Of a stretch of DNA of 55,483 nucleotides, positions 35,693 through 44,805 are shown piece after piece (position 1 is the stretch's first letter; every line of letters begins with the position of its first letter). The notes under the pieces were generated by a model, which worked only from the letters and a program-made list of their open reading frames with translations, was not told the origin of the DNA and ran no database searches. The translations under genes and the position numbers were made by a program. Location: NCBI RefSeq assembly GCF_022695985.1, contig NZ_JAAPBF010000028.1, positions 1 through 55,483 of the forward strand, written 5' to 3'. This stretch comes from Streptomyces sp. NP-1717 (lineage in GTDB: Bacteria > Actinomycetota > Actinomycetes > Streptomycetales > Streptomycetaceae).

Positions 35693-36798
35693 GCGCTCTG
35701 CTCCTTCGTCAATTTACGTACCGCGTCGAGGAACGCGTCGTTCTCGGACGGGGTGCCCGCCGTGACCCGCAGCCGTCCCGGGACGCCGTTGTCGCGTACC
35801 AGCACGCCCTGGTCGAGGATGGTCCGCCAGGCCCGGTGCGCGTCCTCGAAGTGGCCGAACTGGACGAAGTTGGCGTCCGAGTCGGTGACGTCGAAGCCCA
35901 TCGCCCGCAGTTCGGTGACCAGCCGGTCCCGCTCGGTCTTGAGCTGTTCGACGTATCCGAGCAGCGTATCGGTGTGCTCCAGCGCGGCGAGCGCGGTGGC
36001 CTGGGTGACGGCGGAGAGGTGGTACGGCAGGCGCACCAGCTGGACGGCGTCGACGACGGCGGGGTCGGCAGCGAGATAGCCGAGCCGCAGTCCGGCTGCG
36101 CCGAACGCCTTGGACATCGTGCGGGACACGACGAGGTTCGGCCGGCCCGCGAGCAGCGGCAGCAGCGAGGGGTGGTGGCTGAACTCGACGTACGCCTCGT
36201 CCACGACGACCAGCGAGGGACGGGCGGCCTGCGCCGCGTCGTACAGCCGCAGGACGGTCGCGGCGTCGACCGCGCTGCCGGTGGGGTTGTTGGGGGTGGT
36301 GACGAAGACGACGTCGGGGCGGTGCTCGGCGACGGCGCGCTCGGCGGCGGCGACGTCGATGGTGAAGTCCTCGTTGCGGGGGCCGGAGACCCAGCCGGTG
36401 CTGGTGCCGCGCGCGATGAGGTGGTGCATGGAGTACGAGGGCTCGAAGCCGATCGCGGTGCGGCCGGGGCCGCCGAAGGTCTGGAGCAGTTGCTGGATGA
36501 CCTCGTTGGAGCCGTTGGCCGCCCACACGTTGGCGGCGGTCAGCGGGAGGTCTTTGGCGGTGCGGCGCAGATAGGCGGCCAGTTCGGTGCGCAGCTCCAC
36601 CGCGTCCCGGTCGGGGTAGCGGTTGAGCCCGCGCGCGGCCTCCCGGACCCGTTCGGTGATCCGCTCGACGAGCGGTTCGGGCAGCGGGTACGGGTTCTCG
36701 TTGGTGTTGAGGTGGACGGGGACGTCCACCTGGGGCGCCCCGTAGGGGGATTTTCCGCGCAGTTCGTCACGTACGGGCAGGTCGTCGATGTGCGTCAT
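35689..36798 (-). CDS. hisC: Histidinol-phosphate aminotransferase
   Basis: 369 residues, class I/II PLP aminotransferase. The substrate region [13 protein letters not shown], the NNPTG motif in [31 protein letters not shown] and the PLP lysine in [17 protein letters not shown] are all present. ATG 36798 overlaps the hisD stop; the open frame upstream to 37011 is a shadow of hisD. Catalyses transfer from Glu to imidazole acetol phosphate. Confidence 0.96.
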   Translation of the reverse strand: MTHIDDLPVRDELRGKSPYGAPQVDVPVHLNTNENPYPLPEPLVERITERVREAARGLNRYPDRDAVELRTELAAYLRRTAKDLPLTAANVWAANGSNEVIQQLLQTFGGPGRTAIGFEPSYSMHHLIARGTSTGWVSGPRNEDFTIDVAAAERAVAEHRPDVVFVTTPNNPTGSAVDAATVLRLYDAAQAARPSLVVVDEAYVEFSHHPSLLPLLAGRPNLVVSRTMSKAFGAAGLRLGYLAADPAVVDAVQLVRLPYHLSAVTQATALAALEHTDTLLGYVEQLKTERDRLVTELRAMGFDVTDSDANFVQFGHFEDAHRAWRTILDQGVLVRDNGVPGRLRVTAGTPSENDAFLDAVRKLTKEQSA

Positions 36799-38156
36799 TC
36801 GCCGGACACCTCCCCCGAGGGCTCCCCCGCGGACGGCAGTTTCCAGCCGAAACGCGCCTTGACGGCCGCGCCGTGCGCGGGCAGGTCCTCGGCCTCGGCG
36901 AGCGTGACGACGTGGTGGGCGACGTCGGCGAGCGCGTCGCGCGTGTAGTCGACGATGTGGATGCCGCGCAGGAAGGACTGGACGGACAGTCCCGAGGAGT
37001 GGCAGGCGCAACCGCCGGTCGGCAGGACGTGGTTGGAGCCGGCGCAGTAGTCGCCGAGCGAGACGGGCGCGTACGGGCCCACGAAGATCGCGCCCGCGTT
37101 GCGGACCCGGGCGGCGACGGCCGCGGCGTCGGCGGTCTGGATCTCCAGGTGCTCGGCGCCGTACGCGTCGACGACCCGCAGGCCCTCCTCGATGCCGTCG
37201 ACCAGCACGATCGCGGACTGCTTGCCCGCCAGGGCGGGCGCGATGCGCTCCTCGACGTGTTTGGTGGCGGCGGTCTGCGGCGCCAGTTCCTTCTCGACGG
37301 CGTCGGCCAGTTCCACGGAGTCGGTGACCAGGACGGCGGCGGCGAGCGGGTCGTGCTCGGCCTGGCTGATCAGGTCGGCGGCGACGTGCACCGGGGCGGC
37401 GGTCGCGTCGGCGAGGACCGCGATCTCGGTGGGTCCGGCCTCGGTGTCAATGCCGATACGGCCCGCGAAGTAGCGCTTGGCGGCGGTGACCCAGATGTTG
37501 CCGGGGCCGGTGACCATGTCGGCGGGCAGGCAGCCGTCGGGCCCGGTCGTGCCGTACGCGAACATCGCGACGGCCTGGGCGCCGCCGACCGCGTACACCT
37601 CGTCGACGCCCAGCAGCGCGCAGGCGGCGAGGATCGTCGGGTGCGGCAGGCCGTCGAACTCCTTCTGGGGAGGTGACGCGAGCGCGATCGAGCCGACGCC
37701 CGCTTCCTGCGCGGGGACCACGTTCATGATCACGGACGAGGGGTAGACGGCGCGTCCGCCGGGCGCGTACAGCCCCACGCGGCCGACCGGCACCCACTTC
37801 TCGGTGACTGTGCCACCGGGCACGACCTGCGTGGTGTGCTCGGTCCGGCGCTGGGCGCGGTGCACGATACGGGCCCGCCTGACGGACTCCTCCAGCCCCG
37901 CCCGCAGGGCCGGGTCCAGTTCCGCCAGGGCGCGCGCGAGGGCTTCGGCGGGGACCCGTACGCGCTCCTGCTTCACGCCGTCGAACCTCGACGCGTACTC
38001 GATCAGCGCCGCCGTGCCGCGATGGCGTACGTCCTCGCAGATGGGCCGCACCTTCGCCAGGGCGGCTTCCACGTCGAACTCGGCACGGGGCAGCAGGCCG
38101 CGCAGTGCGCCGCCCTCGGGGAGGGCGTCGCCGCGCAGATCGATTCGTGAGATCAC
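36795..38156 (-). CDS. hisD: Histidinol dehydrogenase
   Basis: About 453 residues. Oxidises histidinol to histidine in two NAD steps. [29 protein letters not shown] and [19 protein letters not shown] are family signatures with the zinc and catalytic His residues. I take GTG 38156 ([19 protein letters not shown]), the usual start; an ATG at 38180 is possible. First gene of the operon; the 278-base divergent region before it should hold the promoter. Confidence 0.94.
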   Translation of the reverse strand: MISRIDLRGDALPEGGALRGLLPRAEFDVEAALAKVRPICEDVRHRGTAALIEYASRFDGVKQERVRVPAEALARALAELDPALRAGLEESVRRARIVHRAQRRTEHTTQVVPGGTVTEKWVPVGRVGLYAPGGRAVYPSSVIMNVVPAQEAGVGSIALASPPQKEFDGLPHPTILAACALLGVDEVYAVGGAQAVAMFAYGTTGPDGCLPADMVTGPGNIWVTAAKRYFAGRIGIDTEAGPTEIAVLADATAAPVHVAADLISQAEHDPLAAAVLVTDSVELADAVEKELAPQTAATKHVEERIAPALAGKQSAIVLVDGIEEGLRVVDAYGAEHLEIQTADAAAVAARVRNAGAIFVGPYAPVSLGDYCAGSNHVLPTGGCACHSSGLSVQSFLRGIHIVDYTRDALADVAHHVVTLAEAEDLPAHGAAVKARFGWKLPSAGEPSGEVSGE

Positions 38157-38215
38157 GCGGTCAATTCTCGCAGACCTCATCAGACCGCCGGTCGCCCGTA
38201 TCACTGGCTGATATG

Positions 38216-38238
38216 AGCCGTGAATGTCACTCACGGCT
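38216..38238. promoter_or_regulatory. Inverted repeat in the hisD divergent region
   Basis: AGCCGTGA (38216-38223) and TCACGGCT (38231-38238) form an 8-bp inverted repeat with a 7-base spacer, 60-82 bases ahead of the hisD start in an AT-richer stretch that also has TTGACG at 38247. It could be an operator for the his operon or for the divergent gene at 38435. The remainder of 38157-38434 shows no gene. Confidence 0.4.
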
Positions 38239-38434
38239 ACTAATGTTGACGATTGGCGTTCATTTGGTCACTCAGAGGGAAGAACATTCGTACGGCCCCA
38301 CACCAGCAGTCCCGCCCGGCGACGGCTGCTCGGGAGTCACACGGGGACGCGGACGGCGACAGGCACGCGACACGGCACCCGTCAGAGGTGCGGCGCGCAG
38401 CACGGCACGGCAAACGGGGAAGCGAGGCGCGGCA

Positions 38435-40045
38435 GTGTCCGAGCCGCACGACGACGAAGCCCCGGACTGGCTCTCGGCCACAGAACTCGGCATGTGGCAG
38501 GCCTTCCGGAACGGCAGCACCTACGACCTGAGCGTGCCGAGTCCGCTGCTCAACGATCCGGCGGCGGCCGGTCCTTGGGGCGAGCACCGGAGCGTGCGCG
38601 CCCGCGTGATCGCGCTGCTGCTGCTCAGCGGGCCCTCCGCGCGGCCGGGGCGGGTCGCCGCCCTGAAGCTGCGCGGGGCGTACATCAGCGGGTCGCTGGA
38701 TCTCGCGGGTGGCAACGTCGAACCGTACGTGGAGCTGACGTACTGCCGCTTCGAGCGCGAGCTGGTGCTGCCGGAGTGCCACTTCACGACGCTGCGGCTG
38801 GTGGGCTGTGTGATCCCGCGCATGGAGGCCGCCCGGCTGCGCACCGAGGGTGATCTGCATCTGCCGCGCTGCCAGGTGGCCCGCGGTATCCGGCTGACCG
38901 ACGCGCAGATCGGCACGGACCTGCTGATCAGCCAGATATCCGTGCGGCCCGACAGCAACAGCCGGTCGATCGCCGCGGACGGGATGTCGGTGGGGCAGGA
39001 TCTCCAGGCCGAACAGATTGAGACGCACGGGGAGTTCAGCCTGCGCGGCTCGAAGGTGGGCGGCTCGCTGATGCTGCGCGGGAGCCGGCTGCGCGCGGCG
39101 GGCGAGCGCCGCGCGCTCAACGCGCCGCAGCTCACGGTGGAGCGCTCGCTGTACATGACGGGCGCGGTCGTGAGCATCGCGACGGGCCACTCCAACTCCA
39201 CGCCCCCGTACGGCACGGTCTACACGGGCAACACCGCGCGGCTGCCGGCGGGCACCGAGATCCGGCGCTTCGAGTGCTACGGCGGGGTCCGGCTGGACGA
39301 CGGGCGGTTCGGCGACACGATCGACTTCCATCAGGCCCGCTTCCTGATGGCGGCGGGCGAGGAAGTGTCGCTGCGCCGGATCACCGCGACGGAGCTGCGG
39401 TTCCAGTGCGAGAAGCCCCTGGAGGGCCGGGTCGTGCTGAACGGCGCGAAGATCACGACGCTGATGGACCTGTCCACGAGCTGGCCGGGCCCCGGCGGTC
39501 TGGCCATGGGCGGCTTCTCCTACGAGAACGTGGTGCCGTCCGGGCATTTCCCGCTGACCCGGCGGCTGGAGTGGCTGGACTCGGCGACGCCGGAGTACTC
39601 ACCGGAGCCGTACGAGCGCCTGGCGCAGGTGATGCGCAACAGCGGCGAGGACGCGGACGCCCGCGAGGTGCTGCTGGCCAAGCAGCGCAGGCGGCGCGAG
39701 ACGCTGCCGCTGGCGGCGAAGACATGGGGCTACATCCAGGACTGGACGGTGGCGTACGGCTACCGGCCGGGCCGGGCCGCGCTGTGGATGGCCATGCTGT
39801 GGGCGGGGGGCACGTTCGCCTTCGCCCGGCACGCGCCGGAACCGCTCAAGGGCGAGGAGCACCCGGTGTGGAATCCGGCGCTGTACGTGCTGGATCTGCT
39901 GATCCCGGTGATCAATCTCGGCCAGGACGGGCACTGGCGGACGGAGGGCGGCTGGCAGTGGCTGGCGGCGGCGATGGTGCTGCTCGGCTGGATTCTCGCC
40001 ACAACCGTCGCAGCAGGTGCCTCACGCCTCCTGCGTCGCGGCTGA
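38435..40045 (+). CDS. Beta-helix-like protein with C-terminal membrane helices (membrane-associated oxidoreductase-type)
   Basis: 536 residues. The first 350 carry loosely repeated Leu-rich units of the kind LKLRGAYISGSLDLAG, LRTEGDLHLPRCQV, FSLRGSKVGGSLMLRG, which predict a pentapeptide-like or parallel beta-helix solenoid. Two hydrophobic segments follow near the end (PALYVLDLLIPVINLG and WLAAAMVLLGWILATTVAA). Similar Streptomyces proteins are annotated as membrane-associated oxidoreductases, but I see no nucleotide- or flavin-binding motif, so I do not assign an activity. GTG 38435 starts the conserved SEPHDDEAPDWLSATEL region. Divergent from hisD. Confidence 0.8.
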   Translation: MSEPHDDEAPDWLSATELGMWQAFRNGSTYDLSVPSPLLNDPAAAGPWGEHRSVRARVIALLLLSGPSARPGRVAALKLRGAYISGSLDLAGGNVEPYVELTYCRFERELVLPECHFTTLRLVGCVIPRMEAARLRTEGDLHLPRCQVARGIRLTDAQIGTDLLISQISVRPDSNSRSIAADGMSVGQDLQAEQIETHGEFSLRGSKVGGSLMLRGSRLRAAGERRALNAPQLTVERSLYMTGAVVSIATGHSNSTPPYGTVYTGNTARLPAGTEIRRFECYGGVRLDDGRFGDTIDFHQARFLMAAGEEVSLRRITATELRFQCEKPLEGRVVLNGAKITTLMDLSTSWPGPGGLAMGGFSYENVVPSGHFPLTRRLEWLDSATPEYSPEPYERLAQVMRNSGEDADAREVLLAKQRRRRETLPLAAKTWGYIQDWTVAYGYRPGRAALWMAMLWAGGTFAFARHAPEPLKGEEHPVWNPALYVLDLLIPVINLGQDGHWRTEGGWQWLAAAMVLLGWILATTVAAGASRLLRRG

Positions 40046-40159
40046 CACCACCTCCGACCCGCTTTCTTTGCCCTCCCTTGACCCACCCCGAGACAACCTT
40101 TCACCCACCACAAAAGCTTCACATATGCCCTCTGGCGCCCCTGCGACCTGCGGTTTTCA

Positions 40160-41188
40160 ATGGGCCGCACCATGTCATTGATTCGCGCCCTGATCAGCAC
40201 CGCGCGCATGCTCCGGCACACTCCGCGGCTCGCCGACGGGCTCCCGCCGGACGACGCGGTACTGCTCGACGCCCCCGACGACCGGCTCGCCCCCGCGCTC
40301 GTCACCGCCGCGCTCGGCGAGTACGAGCACGCGGCGAAGCTGCTGGCGACCACACGCGAATCAGCCGAGTGGGAGAACCGCGACCGCTACGTGATGCGGC
40401 TCGCCGCCTTCGCCCACAACCGCGACGCCTGGCTCGGCCGCTGGCTCGCCGCGTCCCCGCACGACCCGGACGCGCTGGTCGTCAAGGCCGAGCTGGGGGT
40501 ACGCAGGGCCTGGGAGTCCCCCGCCCGTACCGAACTGCTCCGTGAGATGGGCCCGTTGATCGGAGCGGCGGCCGAGACGGACCCGCGCGACCCGGTGCCG
40601 TGGCGGATAGCCCTGGACCACGCGCGCGGCACGCACGCGGGCCATCAGGCGTTCGAGACGCTGTGGGGCGAGGCGGTGCGCCGCTCCTCGCACCACTACG
40701 GCTGCCATGTCGCGGCCCTGCAGTACCTGTCGGCCCAGTGGCACGGCTCGCACCAGGAGTGCTTCGACTTCGCCGAACGGGCCGCCGAGGACGCGCTGCC
40801 GGGCTCGCTCGTGAAGGCACTTCCGATGCGGGCGGCCTTCAGCCGGATGCTGGGCGGCGATGTCACCTCCGTGACGGCGGAGCGCGTCGACGCCGCGTGC
40901 GACGAGGCGATCCGGCTCTCCTCCGTGTACGGGGTGGGCGACCCGTGGCCGGCGGAGGTACGGAACCTGCTGGCGTACGTGCTGGTGGGACGGCATCGGT
41001 GGGACGAGGCGCTGGAGCAGTTCCGGCTCATCGGCCCGTACGCGACGTCCTTCCCGTGGACGTCGCTGACCGACGATCCGCTGGGCCAGTTCCTGGAGAC
41101 ACGCGACGGCGTACGCCTCCAGGTGGCCTCCGGGATGCCCTTGTGGAACCGGACAGACGGAGGGCGTCCGCGCGGCCATTACGCTTGA
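40160..41188 (+). CDS. Hypothetical TPR-like helical protein
   Basis: 342 residues, all-helical by composition, no signal or membrane segment. Segments such as LVTAALGEYEHAAKLLATTRES, DPDALVVKAELGVRRAWES and LAYVLVGRHRWDEALEQF resemble degenerate tetratricopeptide repeats, so it may be a scaffold. I do not recognise a named family. ATG 40160 or the ATG four codons later. It ends 5 bases before the next gene. The 114-base gap before it is comparatively AT-rich and may hold a promoter. Confidence 0.72.
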   Translation: MGRTMSLIRALISTARMLRHTPRLADGLPPDDAVLLDAPDDRLAPALVTAALGEYEHAAKLLATTRESAEWENRDRYVMRLAAFAHNRDAWLGRWLAASPHDPDALVVKAELGVRRAWESPARTELLREMGPLIGAAAETDPRDPVPWRIALDHARGTHAGHQAFETLWGEAVRRSSHHYGCHVAALQYLSAQWHGSHQECFDFAERAAEDALPGSLVKALPMRAAFSRMLGGDVTSVTAERVDAACDEAIRLSSVYGVGDPWPAEVRNLLAYVLVGRHRWDEALEQFRLIGPYATSFPWTSLTDDPLGQFLETRDGVRLQVASGMPLWNRTDGGRPRGHYA

Positions 41189-41193
41189 GCGTT

Positions 41194-41934
41194 GTGACCA
41201 CCGCACATCTCCCTCTGTTCCCGCTGAACGCGGTGCTGTTCCCGGGCCTCGTGATGCCCCTGAACATCTTCGAGGAGCGGTATCGCGCCATGATGCGCGA
41301 GCTGCTCAAGACCGACGAGTCCGAACCGCGACGCTTCGTCGTGGTCGCCATCCGCGACGGACACGAGGTCGCGCCGACCGCCTCCGGCATGCCCGACCCC
41401 ACGGCCCTGCGGGAACGCGGGCCTTCGGCGGGCTTCGGTCCCGAGCCGCTCAAGTCCTTCCACGAGGTGGGCTGCGTGGCCGACGCGACCACCGTCCGCG
41501 AACGCACGGACGGCAGCTTCGAGGTACTGGTCACCGGCACCAGCCGGGTCCGGCTGCTCTCCGTCGACACCGGCGGGCCCTATCTGACCGCCGAGGTCGA
41601 GGACCTGGCGGAGGACTCGGGCGAGGGCGCGGGATCACTCGCCGAGGTCGTCCTGCGGGCCTTCCGCGGCTACCAGAAACGGCTGGCGGGCGCGCGTGAG
41701 CGGTCGCTGTCGACCAGCGACAACCTGCCCGACGAACCGTCCGTGGTCTCGTACCTGGTGGCGGCGGCGGCCGTCCTGGACATCTCGGCGAAACAGCGGC
41801 TGCTGGAGGCACCGGACACCGTGACGCGCCTGCGGGAGGAGCTGAAGCTCCTGCGGGCCGAGACGGCGGTGATCCGGCATCTGCCGTCGCTGCCGGCGGT
41901 GGACCTCACGCTGAAGCCCACGAGCCCCAACTAG
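41194..41934 (+). CDS. Lon N-terminal (substrate-binding) domain protein
   Basis: 246 residues. Begins HLPLFPLNAVLFPGLVMPLNIFEERYRAMM, the classic start of the Lon LAN domain; the protease ATPase and Ser/Lys domains are missing, as expected for stand-alone Lon-N proteins. The C-terminal half is helical (LREELKLLRAETAVIRHLPS). Possibly a substrate adaptor; function unproven. GTG 41194, five bases after the preceding stop, so probably co-transcribed. Confidence 0.88.
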   Translation: MTTAHLPLFPLNAVLFPGLVMPLNIFEERYRAMMRELLKTDESEPRRFVVVAIRDGHEVAPTASGMPDPTALRERGPSAGFGPEPLKSFHEVGCVADATTVRERTDGSFEVLVTGTSRVRLLSVDTGGPYLTAEVEDLAEDSGEGAGSLAEVVLRAFRGYQKRLAGARERSLSTSDNLPDEPSVVSYLVAAAAVLDISAKQRLLEAPDTVTRLREELKLLRAETAVIRHLPSLPAVDLTLKPTSPN

Positions 41935-41988
41935 GGCGTGTCCGGGAAGTCCCGCCCGGCCACTCGACCGACACGAGGAACACGTCCC

Positions 41989-42489
41989 TTGGCGAAGAAG
42001 CAGGCGAAGAAGGCCGCGGGCGGCACACCGGCGACGGTCGCGCTGACGGCGGCGAAGGCCGAGTTCACGGTGCACGCGTACGAGCACGACCCGGCGGCGC
42101 CCTCGTACGGCGAGGAGGCGGCGCGGGCGCTGGGGGTGTCGGCGGACCGGGTGTTCAAGACGCTGGTCGCCGACGTCGACGGCGAACTGACCGTGGCGGT
42201 CGTCCCGGTCTCCGGCTCGCTGGATCTGAAGGCGCTGGCCGCCGCCGTGGGCGGCAAGCGGGCGACGATGGCGGACCCGGCGGCGGCGGAGCGCACCACC
42301 GGCTACGTACGGGGCGGCATCTCGCCGCTGGGCCAGCGCAAGCGGCTCCGTACGGTGCTCGACTCCTCGGCGGCGGCCCACCCGACGGTCTGCGTCTCGG
42401 CGGGCCGCCGCGGCCTGGAGGTCGAGCTGTCCCCGTCGGACCTGGCCGCGCTGACGTCGGCGACGCTGGCCCCGATCGCACGGGCCTGA
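41989..42489 (+). CDS. ybaK: Cys-tRNA(Pro)/Cys-tRNA(Cys) deacylase YbaK-type
   Basis: 166 residues. YbaK/EbsC proteins remove Cys mischarged onto tRNA-Pro. Markers are PATVALTAAKAEFTVHAYEHD, ALGVSADRVFKTLVADVDG (with the key Lys), AAAVGGKRATMAD and GYVRGGISPLGQRKRLRTVLD. I choose the TTG at 41989 because GAGGA precedes it by 9 bases and the basic AKKQAKKAAGGTPAT start matches relatives; an open frame with another start at 41938 is less likely. Confidence 0.9.
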   Translation: MAKKQAKKAAGGTPATVALTAAKAEFTVHAYEHDPAAPSYGEEAARALGVSADRVFKTLVADVDGELTVAVVPVSGSLDLKALAAAVGGKRATMADPAAAERTTGYVRGGISPLGQRKRLRTVLDSSAAAHPTVCVSAGRRGLEVELSPSDLAALTSATLAPIARA

Positions 42490-42523
42490 TACCGGGCCGC
42501 GCCCGAGGGACGCCCCGCTGCCG

Positions 42524-43192
42524 TCAGCGCCTCTCTTCAGGCCCGTCCTGACGGTCGGCGGGCAGGTAGGGCGCCCCGAACGGCACCCATTCCGGCTCCG
42601 GATCGCGGGGCGCGAACAGCGCCGTCAGGGCCAGGTGCACGAGCATCGCCGCCACCGGCCACGCCAGCAGCGCGCCGCGCGCGTTCAGCTCCAGCGGGGC
42701 GTCGAACGTCGCGCCCTGCCCCACCGCGCGCGCCTGCGTCACCACGTCGTCCGGGCCCAGCCCCCAGCCGACCAGCCAGGCCAGCCCCGACGCGAGCAGT
42801 CCGCCCAGCGCCAGCCCGACGACGAGCGGGACGCCGCCGCGCCGGCGGAACAGGAAGACCAGGAGGGCGCTGACGGCGCCGAATCCCAGGGCCAGCAGAA
42901 CGAACGTGCCGTCGGCGCCGATCGCCTCCTCGCCCTCCGTGTCCTTCAGGAAGACGGCCGAGTCACCGGCGACGAGCGGCACCCGGGGCGACAGCCAGAG
43001 CCAGAGCAGTCCGAGCAGGACACCGGAGAGGGCCACGGCGACCGTCACGACGGCCGCCTGCCTCACCTCGGTCCTGGTGTCGGTACCGTCCGCCGCCTCG
43101 GCGGCGTGGGCCGCGGTCGATCCCGCGCCCTGCGGTGTCTGCCAGGGGTCTTCGTTCGGCGGCTGGTGGGGCGGCGTCAGAGGTGCTGTCAC
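42524..43192 (-). CDS. Integral membrane protein (DUF2567-like)
   Basis: About 222 residues. A Pro-rich cytoplasmic N-terminus (TAPLTPPHQPPNEDPWQTPQ) is followed by four hydrophobic segments (AVVTVAVALSGVLLGLLWLWL, GTFVLLALGFGAVSALLVFLF, VPLVVGLALGGLLASGLAWLV, LLAWPVAAMLVHLALTALF). Layout resembles DUF2567 proteins; function unknown. GTG 43192 has a GGCGGG directly in front, so the start is uncertain. It follows the ABC permease by 34 bases on the same strand. Confidence 0.72.
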   Translation of the reverse strand: MTAPLTPPHQPPNEDPWQTPQGAGSTAAHAAEAADGTDTRTEVRQAAVVTVAVALSGVLLGLLWLWLSPRVPLVAGDSAVFLKDTEGEEAIGADGTFVLLALGFGAVSALLVFLFRRRGGVPLVVGLALGGLLASGLAWLVGWGLGPDDVVTQARAVGQGATFDAPLELNARGALLAWPVAAMLVHLALTALFAPRDPEPEWVPFGAPYLPADRQDGPEERR

Positions 43193-43226
43193 CCCGCCAT
43201 CGTGCCAGGCCGGGAACGGCCGTGCC

Positions 43227-44069
43227 TCATCGGACCGCCGCACGCCGGTACGCCCACGTCGCCACGGCCAGCGAGACGACACCGACGGCCGCGCAGACCG
43301 CGAGGTCGAGGGCGACGGTCGGCCAGTCGGGGTGCCTGTCGAAGCTGCGGGCCAGGGCCTCCACGCCGTAGGTGGACGGCAGCAGGTCCCGGGCGTACGT
43401 GATCGGTCCCGGAAGCCGGTCGGCCGGCAGGACGCCCAGCAGCAGCGCGGCGGACATGCCGAGCTGGCCGAGCAGCGTGGCCAGCTCCTGGCGCGGGGCG
43501 AGCAGCCCCAGCGCCGCGCCGAGACCGGCGAGCGCGGCGCCGGAGAGCGGGATCACGGCGACCAGCACCCAGAGGTGGGTGAGCGGCAGATCGAAGAGCA
43601 GACTGCCGGTCACGGCGGTCACGGCCGTGCCCGGCACGGTGAACGAGGCGTACGCGCCCGCCGCGCCCAGCACCACGGCGGCGGGCGGCACGGGCAGCGT
43701 CGCGTAGTGGTCGAGGCCGCCGGTCGCCCGGAGCTGGCCGAAGTACTGCGCGAGCAGATTGAGCGCGACGAAGGCCACGACGAGCACACTGGACCCGGCC
43801 ACCACGGCCCGCGCCTCGGCGCCGCCGTCCACGACACCGCGCATCAGGATCATGATCCCGACGGACTGGAAGGTCGCGACGAACAGCAGCGGGATCCGGG
43901 CGACCCTGGCCCGCGACAACTGCGCGCGGTACACGGCGGCGAGCGACGGCAGCAGCCGCGCACGGGTGGCCAGCGGCGCCGGCACCCCGTCGGCTCGGTC
44001 CGTCACGGCACGGGTGTCCGGGACCGTCCGGCTCTTCCCGGAGACGGCCTCCGCGGGCACGATGCTCAC
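43227..44069 (-). CDS. ABC-2 type transporter permease
   Basis: 280 residues with six hydrophobic segments, typical of ABC-2 exporters (IPLLFVATFQSVGIMILMRG, VLVVAFVALNLLAQYFGQL, GLGAALGLLAPRQELATLLG). GTG 44069 has AGGAG at 9 bases; the frame continues upstream to 44156 without homology. It should pair with the ATPase encoded at 44.8-45.8 kb on the same strand, but unlike the usual adjacent arrangement the two are 736 bases apart. Confidence 0.87.
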   Translation of the reverse strand: MSIVPAEAVSGKSRTVPDTRAVTDRADGVPAPLATRARLLPSLAAVYRAQLSRARVARIPLLFVATFQSVGIMILMRGVVDGGAEARAVVAGSSVLVVAFVALNLLAQYFGQLRATGGLDHYATLPVPPAAVVLGAAGAYASFTVPGTAVTAVTGSLLFDLPLTHLWVLVAVIPLSGAALAGLGAALGLLAPRQELATLLGQLGMSAALLLGVLPADRLPGPITYARDLLPSTYGVEALARSFDRHPDWPTVALDLAVCAAVGVVSLAVATWAYRRAAVR

Positions 44070-44805
44070 CTGGCGCTGCTCCTGTTCGGTGCGTACGGAC
44101 GGATGCGGGCGCGGCCCATCGGGTACGACGCCAACCGGGACCAGCGTGTCATACACCCCGAACGCGCCGAACTCCCCCTGGGCACAGGACTCTCACCGGC
44201 ACCGACGCCAGCGGGAAGACCACCCCGGAGGGGCGCGGCAACGCGACGCGGTTCAACGACACCGGCGCGCGCCCACAGGGCCACGACGGGCGCCGGGACG
44301 GCGGCGTGAGCCGCAAGACCGGAACCGACGGCCGCAACCGCGCGACACGGCTCAACGACCCCGGCACGAGCGCGGACACCGTCGCCGACGGACGCGGCAA
44401 CGCGACGCGGCTCAACGACACCCGTACAAGCCCGCGCAGCCACGACGGGCGCCGGGACGGCGGCGTGAGCCGCAGGACCGGAACCGACAGGCGCAACCGC
44501 GCGACACGGCTCAACGACCCCGGCACGAGCCGGCACGGCAACGACGACAGACACCACAACGCCGACGCGAGCGCCATCGCCGCCGGACGCAGCTACGACG
44601 GCAGCCCCGACGACACCGGCGCGAGCGCGAAAACCGGCATCGGCGGGGGCAACCGCGCGGCACCCGGCAGCCGTGCATCCCCCGGGAGACGGCCCCACTG
44701 CCCGCGCCGGGGCGGCGGCGCGGGCCCCGGGGGCGAGCGGGCCGGGCCTCGGAGCCGTAAAGCCGAAGTGGGCCGCCACGGGCCCGCACGCGGCCACGGC
44801 GGCGG
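44070..44805. other. 736-bp gap of repetitive, coding-like DNA inside the ABC transporter locus
   Basis: No gene is assigned. The plus-strand frame from at least 44201 to 44851 has no stop and uses preferred Streptomyces codons (about 91% G/C third positions between 44306 and 44533, mostly AAC, GAC, CGC, ACC, GGC), encoding a hydrophilic Arg/Asn/Asp/Gly/Thr-rich sequence with NRATRLNDPGTS units. But there is no start codon before the GTG at 44306, which has no ribosome site, and the frame runs into the ATPase gene. The minus frame that shares third positions uses unfavoured TTG and TCG. It could be a decayed gene, an unusual repeat protein, or structured leader RNA for the permease. Confidence 0.5.
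44234..44551. repeat. Two 159-bp direct repeats with nested half-units
   Basis: Unit 1 (44234-44392) and unit 2 (44393-44551) are imperfect tandem copies with a 159-base offset, multiple of three; for example CACGACGGGCGCCGGGACGG occurs at 44282 and 44441. A smaller core CGCGACRCGGYTCAACGAC occurs at 44242, 44341, 44401 and 44500, at offsets 99, 60 and 99. All offsets are multiples of three, and a diverged further copy is visible near 44630-44680 (KTGIGGGNRA in the plus frame). Confidence 0.85.

Noticed and set aside
44149..44577. 142-codon minus-strand frame in the repeat block
   Set aside because: It has an ATG but uses many TTG and TCG codons and gives a Leu/Arg/Pro/Ser-rich product typical of antisense reading; not listed as a gene.
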